Shown in pieces: positions 13,301 through 24,300 of a stretch of 64,000 nt of DNA. The notes below the pieces were generated by a model, which ran no database searches, had not been told where the DNA came from, and was given only the letters and a program-made list of their open reading frames with translations. The position numbers were made by a program, and so were the translations under genes. Each line of letters starts with the position of its first letter. Positions within the stretch are counted from its first letter, which is position 1. The DNA comes from Ostrinia nubilalis. Taxonomy: Eukaryota; Arthropoda; Insecta; Lepidoptera; Crambidae. The stretch is taken from NCBI RefSeq assembly GCF_963855985.1, contig NC_087099.1:15902001-15966000 (forward strand), read 5' to 3'.

Positions 13301-16300
13301 GCTAAATTATAAAACAGATACATACTTAAAGTTCTATCGATTCCACCTATTGCATTTCCCTAATCCGGCCATAATCATTCCAAACGAGTGTCAATTGTAA
13401 ATCATCGATCTCATAGGTCCCGGTATTTGTGCGCGTTACATCATGGCGCCTCCAGTCGCGTGCGCATGCCAACTACGCGCGGGGAAAGTGCGCGATTGGT
13501 ACAACTATTCCTTCGTTATTTGTAATGTGATAGCCATAATGATCTTGAAAGTTTAAAACAAATAACGTGACAGATGGATGTGGAGGGTAGTTGAACAGAA
13601 AGCACGGTCGATCTCTTGTAATGCTTAGAATTTTGTGATAAAGTATAGTGAAATGAAATTTTCAATAATGTCCAAATCTCAGAACCCCTTTCAAGTCTTG
13701 TATCAAGTATAGTCACTTACCTACCTGAAAGAAATCATCGAAGATTTAATTCGGTATATTGCCATCTATCGGCGCCGCCATGTAAATCTATGAAGACATC
13801 ATTTAGTTAGATCATTCTACTTCTCCTAAATCGACAGTTGCTTTAAGGTAAACGGCTACTAGTTCGTGATAGTACGTAAGTTCGTAAGTTTTTTTTCTAG
13901 CTCAAATAATAAGCAAATGGAATATTATTTATAAAAATTCTTCATTACTACAAAAACTCTATTATTTAAGCTATCTAAAAAACCAAGTACCAACATTGTG
14001 GCGCCAAAAATGAGAGCAATACGAAGCTTCAAACTCTCAGAGAGCCAAAAACAGCCGTGCGGCTTGCAAAGGTTGCTCTTACCGTAAGGTTAGCGCTCCA
14101 ACTTCTTAAGCTTATAAAAAGGCGAAGGAACATCCATTTAAATAAAACTTGTAATAGTGGTTTCATGTGTTCTTTGACAATTGATTTGGCTTAGAAAAAA
14201 GTTATATGAAAACTTAGAATTCCTTTAAAATTGCGATTAATTGACTCACGAAATAGCGTACATATTATTTTTGGGGTGTCCCCTATTTCGTGACACTACC
14301 GATTCAAGGATATTATGGATAACATTTAGATGCTTGGTTTTTAAATAATTATTTATGACAATTGAAATGTAAGTTATGAAACAAATAATGCATTTATTTA
14401 AGTTTCTCATGACCTAAATTCGGTATATGTTTCGTTCACTAGAATTTATATGACACGAGTTTGAAGTTCACATATATGACCAATTTTAAGATAAATTAGC
14501 ATAAGTAGTACCAGCATAATTTTGGTTTTATTTCGATTTGTTTTATTTATCTTTGTTTATTTGTATTGTATATGGGATAGATAATAGATAATTGACACAT
14601 TTTGACAATAATCCATGAGTTTTACTTGGGGAATTTGGAATAATCAGTATCACGAAACAAGGAACCGTATTATTGTTACTTTTTTCCAAGTTCGTGATAC
14701 ATAAATGTATGGTGTTTGGTACTTTTATGACACACACCATCAAAGAAATCGACATATTTTTTAGTTTTAAATACTTACCTACCTAAGAAATTAATTAATT
14801 ACTTACTTTTTATTATGAGTCATTGGCGTATCTGGGGTTATTTTCAGGGGGGGGTACCCTCACTTGAAACAGCTCCAGGGGTGGGATTATGGGGAGAAGG
14901 GGGGGGTTACAAATAAAAATTTTATGGGTACGACGAAGGGGGGGGGGGTAAGTCCCCCCACATTTCTAATGATTAATATAAATATTTTCACATATCGCTA
15001 GCAATAACAAATCTAAATTTTATGGGTACGAGGGGGGGGGGGGGGGTTAAGTTCCCCCCCCCCCATACATTTCTAATGGTTATATAAAATTTTAACATAT
15101 TGAGAGAATTAACAAATCAAAATATTATACTACTCACATTATTTCTTATGAATATTTCAGGTAAAATATCGTCAATTTCACATAATTATTTTATTCTAAA
15201 TTTTTATTATCGTTTTTAAATTTATTAAACCCTTAATCATTATTAAAATATCCTAACTGTATGCATAAAACCTTATCCCGAAATAGGGGACATGAGTTCA
15301 CGAACTTAGAAACAGAGCAAAATTTTGTCACGAAACAGGATCCAAATAAGAGGTCCGCAGAACAATTAATATAAAAAAAAGTTCAAACTATATAACTATA
15401 AATTATGTATTAACTTACTGTCAAAAGACCAAAGTTTAGCATACAAAAGCTTTCATACTGATATCATACTTGGTTATTTTTAAATAAAATGTTAAAGTCG
15501 TAAGAGCCTTAATATACCGAAGTAGGGGGCACTTACCTTACTTTAATAAGAAATCAATCAATGAAATGATCTACCGACAACCGTTCTCGTTGTGGTCGCA
15601 TTCTAGGCCGACGTCAGGATTTCGTTCCTGGAATTTAATGCATTTCCGACCGGGCCAAAACGCTTCCGACTGGTTTACGGTGATAAGATTGATGAAAGTG
15701 AACTGGCATTTTAGTCTGCATAGTCGTGCAGTTATTTTGTTTTTATTTGTAATTTAAATTGGGTTACTATAAAACAAATAAATTAAAATGTAAACCTGTA
15801 TTTTGCTAGTTTGTCAACCCTTACCCATGTGACATGCAATAAATAATTTGAATTTGAATTTGAATTTAGTTTCGTCGCCATTTTGTTGCATCCAATTTTT
15901 ACACTTTCGAGAACTGAATTAGGACACTCAAAGTTATTAAAATTTCTATTGATTATTCTTGATGTTTAAGGGCTGTATAAGTCTTAAAATTTTCCCTTCT
16001 ATACCAAAACAAAAGTAAAGTTCTGTTATCGAATACAAGCACAAAGTCTAGCATCAAGTAAAATGTGTTTTATGAACCTTGTCATGGCATGCAACTCGAG
16101 AGATATGAGCGTATTAATCCAGGAGTATAATTTCTTCTCTTCTTTTCCAAAAAAACTGAACATTGGAGAAGGAGGAGAGCGTACTTCAATACGCTCTCCT
16201 CCCTCTTCCATGTTCCTCGTTCTTCCAAGTATAGACCCAATACACTGTTCTGACTTCTGTCCCATCTGTGAAATTTTGACAGGGGGGCGCCACCGTCAAT

Positions 16301-18520
16301 ACCGGATAGCTGGTTCCGATTTTTGCCATGTTGGAAACTATATAGTTGAACGATGGTAGCGCCTCCCTGTCAATGAGTTTGGTAGGACAGTTCAGTGTAG
16401 GTCATCTATACGAAGTAGTAGTACTTATTCTGTGGTAGAAGAACAATTTGCCTCATATTCCGCGTCTTCTCTTCCAGAAAAGCAAACCTGGGAGACGGAA
16501 TGGTGCAGGCTAGCTTACTGGGAGCTGACCCAGCGCGTGGGCCGGCAATTCGGCGTGCGCGGGCGCGCCGTGGACGTGTTCGGCGGCGCCTGCGCCTCCG
16601 GCCGCCGTGGGCTGTGCCTCGATGCGCTGGACCAGCGGCCCGACGCGCCTCAAGCTGACCAGGTTGGTTGTGCAACTTTATCTAGCTCAGCTAAGTCACA
16701 TGACTGCGAAAATCCGATTTTCGGGCTTTGAAGCCTTCCGTGGAGTTGGTATCTCTGAATTTAAAAGACTCAGTGTGTGGTGCATTGTAAGCCCGCAAGC
16801 TGTAGGCTTTAATCATAATTGTTTGTAGGGAAAGCAAGCAATATGAAGTAGCTCCATTCCATGCTTCAGAGGTAGCCTGTTAAGCAGCATTTCTGCCAAG
16901 TATTGTGGCTCTTTGATACGATTAATTAATCTACACTTCTACAGCATCAAACTTAGAATCACCTTCCTTGACCATCTCTGCCACCTCCTTCGGTTGTGTC
17001 ATGATGAATATTCTTCTTAAATGCAGCCACTAAATATACCATTACCACAAACCACAAATATACTATAAAATATACCATTTTACATAGCCCTGTGGTACCT
17101 ATAGACGGCAGAAGTCAACAGAAGAGAATAATTTGTCACTATTGCAGATAGATAAACAAGTAAATGTACCTATACTCGTACATGCATTAAATTGTTAATA
17201 CTTTAAGTTAGTTTAAAGTATTCAGGATAGTTTAGCAATTACGTCACTTATCAGCTTGTACCAGCGAATGTAACCACTGCTGATTGCTTATCGGGTTCCT
17301 CGTAAACGAGGATCAGGCTCTCGCTTCTCGTGAAGGGAACCAAAGGTTACTGTACTGAGTTCTCATTAATCAATCATTTATCAAAATTATTTATATTTGC
17401 ATCGATTTGAAGAATGCCAATGTTATGAAATTGATAGCATAGAATTAAATTATTACATAACTTTAGGCATATGTATGTCATTTAAAAAGTATCTGATTCT
17501 ATCAATTATTTACTGTGAAGATCTATAGGGTTAGTATATCTTTAATGAATTGACATTATTTTGTGGCTTTACCTCTTTTTGTTGATGGCTAAAGTAATCA
17601 GCTCGTGCTTCCTTTAGCCACAATTAAAACAAAATTTAAGTTGTATTTACAGTACACCAATGAGATGTGCTATCAATTACTAAGACAGTGTTGTCGATTA
17701 GCGTTGATTGCGATAGGGCATATTGATTCGGCGAGCGAGCGATAACCCCTGATACCGCGGCCGGGGGAGATGGCATTTTGTAATAAATTGAATAATATTG
17801 TTGTATTTACTTGGCGAATAAGTGTAAAGACTTGCGATTCTCTATGATATCGATAGCAGTATTTTCTCTTCCCACGTCAATTTGAATAGAATAGAATAGA
17901 ATAGAAAGTATTTATTTGTCTCAAAACAGGTTTCATTTACAATTTGCGATGAATTATGAATAAAAGCAGGCCTATTATAAAACCATTACTAAAAACTTAG
18001 CTTGTAAGACCTGTGGTAAGACTCAGACTTTGGTCATTGAACAGCAATGAGAGTATTTTTTTAAGATTCTTTAGAAGTAATTCCAATAAGACTCCTGCTA
18101 GCCAACTAAAATAATTTTAGATTTTAGTTTATTGATATTGACAGTATCTAACCAAACTCTTTTCATTAATTTCAGGTGCGAAAAACGCGGTCCAAAATCG
18201 GTCTTGGCGTGACCCTCTCCCTAGAAGCGGACGGCGTCTGGCTCTACAACCGGAGCCAAGAGCCCGTGTTCGTCAGCTCGCCGGCGCTCGACGCGGCCGC
18301 GGCCAAGGCGCTGCTGGTGTGGCGCGTGGCCCCCGGCCACTGCCTGTGCATCTTCGACCCCGCGTGCCCCCCGCCGGCCGTGTCCCTCCCGCACGTGGGC
18401 CCCGTGGACCCCCGCTCCGTGCGCATCTCCTTCGCCAAGGGCTGGGGGCCCAAGTACTCCCGCAGGGACGTCACCGCGTGCCCCTGCTGGCTCGAGGTCC
18501 TCCTGGCCCCTCCGAGCTGA
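1330..18520 (+). CDS. Dad: Inhibitory SMAD (Daughters against dpp, Smad6/7 type), 3' part of a multi-exon gene
   Basis: Joined exons 1330-1383, 9849-9929, 16478-16662 and 18176-18520 give 220 residues plus a stop and one split first codon. All junctions keep phase (1, 1, 0) and use GT/AG sites. The visible protein has a PPPPYS motif in the linker and a full MH2 domain: WCRLAYWE at its start, RSKIGLGV and DGVWLYNRS in the core, and [13 protein letters not shown] then CPCWLEVLL at the L3 loop and C-terminal helix. It ends in APPS and lacks the C-terminal SSxS that type I receptors phosphorylate. That absence, with the PPxY site that recruits HECT E3 ligases such as Smurf, marks inhibitory SMADs, which bind activated Dpp/BMP receptors and damp signalling in the cytoplasm. 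The coding exons are strongly GC-rich beside AT-rich introns. The MH1 region and start codon are outside the window. The family call is very secure; Dad orthology is inferred from there being one I-SMAD in insects. Confidence 0.93.
1384..9848 (+). other. Dad intron, 8.5 kb
   Basis: It is AT-rich, with GC-rich islands near 3330-3420, 4020-4160 and 4440-4790. The 4750-4761 patch is the palindrome CGGCGCCGGCGCC-like core that contains two overlapping Mad-type GCCGNCGC motifs. A perfect CRE (TGACGTCA) lies at 8170-8177. A (TTTTG)n run is at about 6940-6958. Open frames in this interval are short and lack recognisable domains. Confidence 0.6.
9849..9929 (+). CDS. Dad: Dad linker exon
   Basis: The acceptor attttcag ends at 9848 and the donor gtaaat begins at 9930. 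Two leading bases join the G from 1383 to make Glu. The frame then reads [19 protein letters not shown] and on to LATDGE, with one base left over. It is a low-complexity, polar linker with no domain, as expected between the PPxY site and MH2. Evidence is the splice sites, the matching phase with both neighbours and a GC content above the flanking intron. Sequence conservation is not expected here, so it is slightly less sure than the other exons. Confidence 0.8.
9955..10100 (+). repeat. Dispersed repeat shared with 40935-41085
   Basis: See the matching segment at 40935. The order and spacing of the shared blocks are the same. Confidence 0.65.
10237..10342 (-). repeat. Dispersed repeat, copy 2 (body only)
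   Basis: It shares CCCACCTCTCGTTCCCACCG, CTGTGTAGCCAGGATC and GAAGGTCAAGTTTGTCCC with the copies at 40261-40390 and 22195-22307. Confidence 0.65.
10720..10890 (-). repeat. Degraded LINE 3' end
   Basis: Read on -, it gives a pattern like [13 protein letters not shown] and a following GGACACAGGGGTCC segment. This resembles the C-terminal end of another RTE-type element. Weak evidence. Confidence 0.35.
11693..11880 (+). repeat. Dispersed repeat, copy in Dad intron
   Basis: It is the same element as 63700-63880. A shorter copy follows at 12160-12260. Confidence 0.75.
12041..12072. promoter_or_regulatory. Candidate Mad-binding patch in a Dad intron
   Basis: GCCGGCGC at 12047-12054 and, on the other strand, GCCGACGC at 12053-12060 both fit the Mad consensus GCCGNCGC, within a GC-rich island that also contains GGCGCCA. 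Drosophila Dad is a direct Dpp target, so this placement is plausible but untested. Confidence 0.35.
13097..13207. repeat. MITE fragment, second copy
   Basis: It matches 43545-43692 and retains the opposite terminus. Confidence 0.65.
14846..15123 (+). repeat. Tandem repeat with long G- and C-tracts
   Basis: Two units of about 100 bp (14916-15013, 15014-15123) share AATTTTATGGGTACGA, a G-tract (10-14 G), a C-tract (6-11 C), CATTTCTAATG and AACAAATC. A partial unit with G-tracts precedes them (14846-14915). G- and C-tracts within a unit can pair. Confidence 0.8.
16158..16215. repeat. Hairpin with 13-bp perfect stem and imperfect extension
   Basis: GGAGGAGAGCGTA (16171-16183) pairs with 16190-16202 around a 6-nt loop. 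The stem extends with bulges to GAACAT (16158-16163) and ATGTTC (16210-16215). Confidence 0.75.
16258..16391. repeat. Small palindromic MITE-like element
   Basis: CTGTCCCATCTG and TGACAGGGGGGCGCCACC (16258-16294) match, in inverse orientation, GGTAGCGCCTCCCTGTCA and TAGGACAG (16353-16391) with some mismatches. Confidence 0.6.
16478..16662 (+). CDS. Dad: Dad exon encoding the N-terminal half of the MH2 domain
   Basis: The acceptor tcttctcttccag ends at 16477 and the donor gttggt starts at 16663. The reading begins [16 protein letters not shown], the canonical WC..AYWE start of MH2. It continues through [18 protein letters not shown] to the GLCLDALDQ strand and ends in phase 0. The insert [10 protein letters not shown] stands where Smad6/7 have YDLPQGSGF, so this loop is diverged. 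The exon is much richer in GC than the surrounding intron. Confidence 0.93.
16663..18175 (+). other. Dad intron, 1.5 kb
   Basis: It is AT-rich and bounded by consensus gttggt and ttcag. A (TAGAA)n run is at about 17885-17905. Nothing else could be recognised. Confidence 0.7.
18176..18520 (+). CDS. Dad: Dad terminal coding exon (C-terminal MH2, stop codon)
   Basis: The acceptor taatttcag ends at 18175 and the TGA stop is 18518-18520. The frame opens [20 protein letters not shown] and ends SCPCWLE-like ([13 protein letters not shown]). Conserved MH2 elements are all here: the DGVWLYNRS strand, [10 protein letters not shown], the basic L3 loop GWGPKYSRR, and the closing CPCWLE helix. A proline-rich stretch ([16 protein letters not shown]) replaces the loop between the central helix and L3. 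It is the last coding exon because the protein ends exactly where Smad6/7 end. Confidence 0.95.
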   Translation: MRKTRSKIGLGVTLSLEADGVWLYNRSQEPVFVSSPALDAAAAKALLVWRVAPGHCLCIFDPACPPPAVSLPHVGPVDPRSVRISFAKGWGPKYSRRDVTACPCWLEVLLAPPS

Positions 18521-20935
18521 CGCAAGGACTAAAGTGCTCTGGCCGGCTGCCGCTTTCGGGAACGCGACCCTTTTCGATGTACTTAAAACGGTACTCCCGA
18601 GTACAAGTCTGAAAGACAAATTGATACTTACCTCGTGTCCCCGAAAACAGCAGTCACCACGGTGAACTCACAAACTACAGTGCAGTGCAAAGACAATTTG
18701 AAATGAACTCATGTGAACGGTTTTTGTGTATTGTTGGACTTATTTAATTTAATTAATTTAAGTGTACACTTGGGGACGTCGAAAATAGATCACAATATTT
18801 AATTTTGCAATCATATTTTTTATTTTATTTTCCTTAAATAATTTTTACTCATATCAATAAATATTTAGACCGTTTTCTGTGTACCCAAGAGTATAATTTA
18901 TGATATTTTAGTGCATCACACGCGTTGCACTACAATCGGACGGAACCCTTATTTAGGGTCATTCTTACGATCAAGTAGCGTGATGTATTTATTCATTTAT
19001 TAAATCAATATGTTATCGTTTACAAATGTAAATAGAAATGATTTTAAATTAACCACGCGTACATAAATGAAGAGGCCTTGTAATTTATTTGCTAAATGAA
19101 TTTCCAAAAATGTGTACAGGCAAAAAATATTTATGAGAAAACATAGGGTATAAAACCATCTTCATTTTCATGACATTCTCGACTGCAATCATGCCTCATT
19201 GTTCATTTATCACCGGCTCGCATGTTCATCAGTTCGGCGACTCTCTCAGATTGGACCAGCCAATTTCGTCGAGGAGTTCCTAGTGCACCCGTTTTCTCCG
19301 CCACGGTAATTATGAGGCCTTACTCCGTGTAATAATGTACCATAATAGTCACTATACAATTTTCTGAAGTTGTATAATATTGTATAGAACTCGGCTTTAA
19401 GACAACGCGAGACTGTATATATAAAAGTTATATGTACTATAATATTTGTAATAAACTATTTATAATTATGAAATATGCCTTACCTTAGAATTTAAATTAT
19501 TTAAGATTAGTGTATAGTCATACTTCTTTTTTGTACAAAAATATTATTTGACACAATTTTGTATTGCGAGTTGTAACAGTTTATAAATGTGAAGAAGGCT
19601 GTGTGAAAAGCATTTCTAACCGACTTCAGTAAAGGTTATCGTGAAATGTATCTCAGTACGTGTATTGTGCGTGATGGGAGCCACCACAGGAAATCTAGTT
19701 TCGTTAGACATAATCACACAACGTTTTGATCTTTTAGTTTTTATAATCGAAAAAGATCTGCCAATGTTAAATTAAATTTTATTAAAAATAGTGCAATATA
19801 ATTGATTTTAAAAAACATAGATAGGTGAATTGTCTAAAACAGATTTTGAACATTGTGCCTTGCGTTGTATTCAGATATAATATATAAAGTTATAATCCAA
19901 AATTTATACATAATATGTAGGGTAAATACAGTCAATTTCACTGGCCTATAAAATAAGTCTATAATTATATACAAATACGTATATGAAAGCTCGAATTTAT
20001 GAGTGTACTGCTTAGAGACAAAGTGAGTTGACTTGACAATAAGATTTCATTCTAGTCTTTATAAAAATCTTGCTTTGTCGTATTACATAAGTGTACTGGT
20101 AATACGTATGAACTGGCCAGTTAAAGAATAAAAGCAATAGTAAAAAATGGTGCCCAAGGCGTGAGCTTGCAAGCGAAAATTTATGCATCGACATTTTTAC
20201 TACAGCTTAGAAAATGATTTTTTTATCCGTCAGTGCCATGTTTAAAATGCAAAGATTTTCGTTTGCAAGATTTTTTGCTGCTTCATATGTGCAATGTTGC
20301 CCCGAAGAATATAACAGATAATAACAACATCTATGTGTATTTTTTAGTCGTTCGACTGATAAATGCCAGTTGTGTTCTCGGACGGGATAGCATTGACACT
20401 TGAATTGTTTTCTATTTATACCGCTGCGGCAACGATACTCCTGGCCTACACCTCTCGTTAAGTTATCGTTCTGTTCATAGTCACAAATGCAAGCACGATT
20501 CCGTCGTTGTTGTATGTCTTGGGAATTCATACATCCGCTGTCCAATCATCGCGTTAGACTGATGTAGCGCCTTAATAAATTAAAACATATTTTACAATGT
20601 GTTAACTTTGTCTTTAAGAGAAAAACAGTGTTTATAACTAAATTATATATTGGAAGTTGTTATTTAGAACGTAAAATAAGTTTTTATACAAGTTGTCAAA
20701 AAATTTGGTCATATTTTTCCGTGGCCGAAAGTGTACGGTTTCGAAATTAAATTAAAACACATTGTTAAAATATGTTTTGCTGGTGTAATAATAAATAAAC
20801 TTAATGAGAAATTTAATAATTTAGGTGTCCCTAATTCGCCAGTCTAGTTGCGCCTGCGACGATGGAAGAGATTAGGTTATGATAAATTATAAATAAAGAA
20901 AGATAATATTTTTAAAACAGCTGCCGTTTTATTCA
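18521..20935 (+). other. Dad 3' UTR and convergent intergenic region
   Basis: Candidate poly(A) signals (AATAAA) on the + strand are at 18856-18861, 19450-19455 and 20892-20897. Which is used cannot be decided from sequence. An unrelated minus-strand open frame at 20207-20545 has no recognisable domain and is cysteine-rich by chance. The end facing the SV2-like gene is tight: a reverse-strand AATAAA lies at 20928-20933. Confidence 0.5.
20892..20933. terminator. Convergent poly(A) signals of Dad (+) and the SV2-like gene (-)
   Basis: AATAAA on + at 20892-20897 and its reverse complement TTTATT at 20928-20933 face each other about 30 nt apart. Both genes also have nearer signals (18856 on +; 21248-21253 on -), so these would be distal alternatives. 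Confidence 0.35.
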
Positions 20936-21247
20936 TAATCATTTCACTAAGTTACCCTAACTGTATAATTATTTTCTTAACTCTTTTTGGCAATTTCTAA
21001 ATACAATTTAGGTTGAAATCGCCTAGAATTAGCATAGTTTCTGCTGATTCCAAATAGGCCTACTTAGGTAGTTTAGCAAAGGCGGAATAAATTCAGATAG
21101 TCCAGTCCGGGCACATCCTTTGGAATTAAAAAATACCTTATTACAAGCTGCATCTTTTATCAAATAAACCTACCACCGTCATCATTGCAGCCAGTTACTT
21201 AACAAAAAAAAGGTTTTGTCAGTAGGTAGGTGTGTTGGTGGTCAGTC

Positions 21248-21253
21248 TTTATT
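21248..21253 (-). terminator. Proximal poly(A) signal of the SV2-like gene
   Basis: TTTATT on + reads AATAAA on -, 9 bases beyond the TGA. If used, the 3' UTR would be extremely short. A more distal candidate is at 20928-20933. Confidence 0.45.
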
Positions 21254-21261
21254 GTTTTTCT

Positions 21262-21317
21262 TCATTCCAACTTCTTCAAAGTGGTATTAGGAAGCATGCA
21301 GCAGGTCAATCCGCAAA
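21262..21317 (-). CDS. SV2-like terminal exon 10
   Basis: The acceptor attttcag ends at 21318. Two bases complete Val, then CGLTCCMLPNTTLKKLE and TGA (21264-21262). A LPNTT..K.L/E ending matches the usual LP.T...L tail of these transporters. A reverse AATAAA lies at 21253-21248, only about 10 nt past the stop. The small size makes this exon easy to miss. The preceding intron (21318-22788) holds repeats and a foldback element. Confidence 0.85.
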
Positions 21318-24300
21318 CTGAAAATTGGAACAAATTATTTATCATCAATGTTCAAAGATTTGTAAACAGCTCCATCTAACTTAGAAATAAGAAATTATTT
21401 AGTATAAGCACATGAATATCAAATAGTTTTGGACTAAATACATAGATGGCAGTGTCGCCAAAAAAGAAACTTGTCAAAGTACAAACTTTTTACAATGTCT
21501 AAGGGATGTCAAATCAAATCCTTTATTTTTATTACAAAAAACCAAAAGTAAATAAACGTATACCATAAATAATAATAATATTATTAAGTTCCTAATTATT
21601 TTTTAGCAACGCCATCTATATCTTTTCTAGTACATCATTATGTCGAATTAGTTTGAAATCCGTCCGCATAGTGCTAGTGGAGCTAGTGAGAACTCCCATG
21701 TTTGCCACCAGGGCGGCGCTTCTCTAGCATGTAGCCAGGCACGAATCCGTCCGTGTCGTACCATTGTGTCGTACAGATTAAAAGACGTCGCAGGTCGCAC
21801 ATTTATCAACCCTTATGACCTTAAAGCAGACTTATCAACTCGGAAAGGGATCAACACCGTATCGCCTTTCGCTAGCAATCATTTTGCCTTTTGCGCGGTG
21901 TCAACCGCGAGGCGAGGCGTTTACTTTACGGTGCAGATTCCTTTTCAGGCTGATAAGTGTGCTACGTCCTTAACTGATTGTACGAATATACCGATTTCAG
22001 TCTGCATGAAAAAAGCATCTAGTGAGCAGTTTTTATGCCCTCGTTGTTTCAGCCAAAAGGGTCGTCCACTTCTGGACAAAGATCTCCCCCTCAGATTTTG
22101 CCTCGTATACATATAGTGGTGCAAGTAGGTACACTATGCGGAAAATGGACAAAGACGAAGTGCTAGATCGCACACCGGCGAAGTATGGGAGAAACGGAAT
22201 TATTCCCATCGCTCGTTCCCGCCGCTGCAACTCCTGTGTAGCCAGGATCTACAGCTTGACCGCCAATAAAAACCCAACCAGTGAAGGTCAAGTTTGTCCC
22301 GGGGGAAGGAGAAAGTAAGCGAGATGGTGTTCACACAATTACGTCTCCACCAATTTCCCGCATAGTGTACTTGGGCTATAAGGCCTCAGCCTCGAGTTTA
22401 GCGGGCAGCGGGGCGGGAGCGGCGGCGGCGCGGGAGCGGCAGGATCTTATGCGTAAAATCAAATAGAGCGATTCTCGAAAACAGCGGCGAGGGAGCGGGC
22501 AACGAGCGGGCAGCGCACTCCTTCTTTTGCCCACAATAAATCGAGCGTTAGGAATAAATTTGAATCGAAATAAAATTGTCGCCGCGTTGTTCAGACATTT
22601 CGTTTGCGAATAAAAACAAATATCTCGACAACACAACCCCGAACACAACACTTCGCCGCTAAAGCGCCGCGCGAGCTGCCCGCTTGTTTCGAGAACGGGT
22701 CTGCGTTGCCCGCCCCGCTCCCGCGCCGCCGCCGCTCCCGCCCCGCTGCCCGCTAAACTCGAGGCTGAGGCCTAAAACTGCTGCTTACCGCCCAAGACTG
22801 CTGCGATGGTGATGAAGGGCGGCCAGCAGCCGTAGGTGACAAGCGCAGGGAAGATGACGGTGCCCGCGATGGTGCCCAGCCGCCCGCTCATCAGGAAGGT
22901 GGCCATAGCCATCACCCTGAAACACAGTAGGAAAGTACTTTGTTGGCCTATACTTATAAAGAAGGAAAAAACGGGCCATCCTGGTGCGTACCTATGCTAG
23001 AGAGCCAAGATCCATGGCGTAAGTAGCTCCGTCGGCGAGACCACACCTAAACTTGACCTAAAACTTTTTTAGACCACACCTAAAACTTTTTAAACTCTAC
23101 TTTCGTGGATTATTATTAAAGTAATAGCCTGTAATAGCTAAAAAGAAAGAAAAACGAATTAATTTTAAGAACAGCAAGTATTAAGTATTTATAGCCAAGG
23201 GAAAAATCCTGCAAAACTGGAAAACCGTGGGAAAGGGAGATATTATGTACCATCCTAGACTGCATCTCACTTAACACCAGGTGCGGTTGCGCTCAAATAC
23301 CCGCCTTGTTATGCATAAAAAATGGTCCTTACCTTAGTGAAGTCGGGAACAGGTCTACCGCCACGCTGTGCATAGAAGCCCCGAAGAGAGAGGTTCACCT
23401 TTCTTTTCGGGGCTTCTATAGGGCTTCGGCTTCTATGGGGCTTCTATGGGGGCTTCTATGGGCCTTTAGGCCAGCACGGCCGTCCTCACCCTCAATGAAG
23501 TCGAAAATATTCTACTTTTGACATCGGCTATCGGATTTTGCGACTGTACCAATGCAACATCGCGATTTTGCAACTTCATGCGTTCGGACGCAGTATCAGA
23601 ATCGCACATTTTCAACCGACTTCAAAAAAGGAGGAGGTTCTCAATTCGACCCGTATGTTTTTTAACGTTGTGACGTTAACACTGAACACTGTAGTGTTCC
23701 AATGTCAAATCATCTACCGTTCAGGCAGAAAGCAGCTCGTTTCGCGTTTTTATGTGTGCGTAATCGCTGTATTCAGCTCTAAAAAACGGAAAAATTTCCG
23801 ATGCTGAAAGTAGACTGACCAGAGCCACCAGCTCTTACCTTAGTGAAGTCGGGAACAGGTCGACGGCGACGCTGTGCATGGAAGCCCCGAAGAGCGAGGT
23901 GAACGCCAGCACGGCCGTCACCAGCGCCGCCACCGACATCGCGTCGTGACCCAAGAGAGGCAGCAGCACCACCAGACCCGCGCTGATGACGCCGCTCACG
24001 CCTACCACTACCTTCTTGCCGCATCTGGTTTGAAAAAAGCCAATAAAAACGTTGTATAATTTGCAACGACGATACGGAAACAATACATGGATCTGGCAGG
24101 CAACTTAAGGGTTTACACATGGGTGAACTCAGCTTGTGCCTTGGGGAGGGGGAGTCAGTTTTTTTGAGGGTGGGGGGGGCTGCTCCCATCTCGTGCTCAT
24201 GCTCTTGCCTGTTAATCAGCGCTCCTCTAACTCCATACGTCAACACGGAGCCAGCTCCCACCACGGCGCTCTGTAGATACGTCAGGATATATCAGTCTCG

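Larger units (their letters stand above)
9930..16477 (+). other. Dad intron, 6.5 kb, repeat-bearing
   Basis: It contains dispersed repeat copies at 9955-10100, 10237-10342, 11693-11880 and 12160-12260, an RTE-like remnant near 10720-10890, a MITE fragment at 13097-13205 and a G-tract tandem repeat at 14846-15123. It also has a (TTTGAA)n LINE/SINE tail at 15848-15867, a hairpin at 16158-16215 and a small palindromic element at 16258-16391. A GC-rich patch at 12041-12072 carries two Mad-type motifs. No coding exon was found. Confidence 0.6.
21318..22788 (-). other. SV2-like intron 9
   Basis: It contains an RTE 3'-end remnant at about 22046-22100, a dispersed repeat at 22195-22307 and the foldback element at 22381-22773. 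Open frames at 21766-22116 and 22022-22318 run through these repeats and show no protein domain. Confidence 0.6.

Noticed and set aside
18221..18619. Minus-strand open frame of 132 codons
   Set aside because: It is the antisense shadow of the GC-rich terminal Dad exon and of its flank.
20207..20545. 112-codon minus-strand frame, cysteine-rich
   Set aside because: No family resemblance, no start or splice context and located in the convergent 3' UTR interval.
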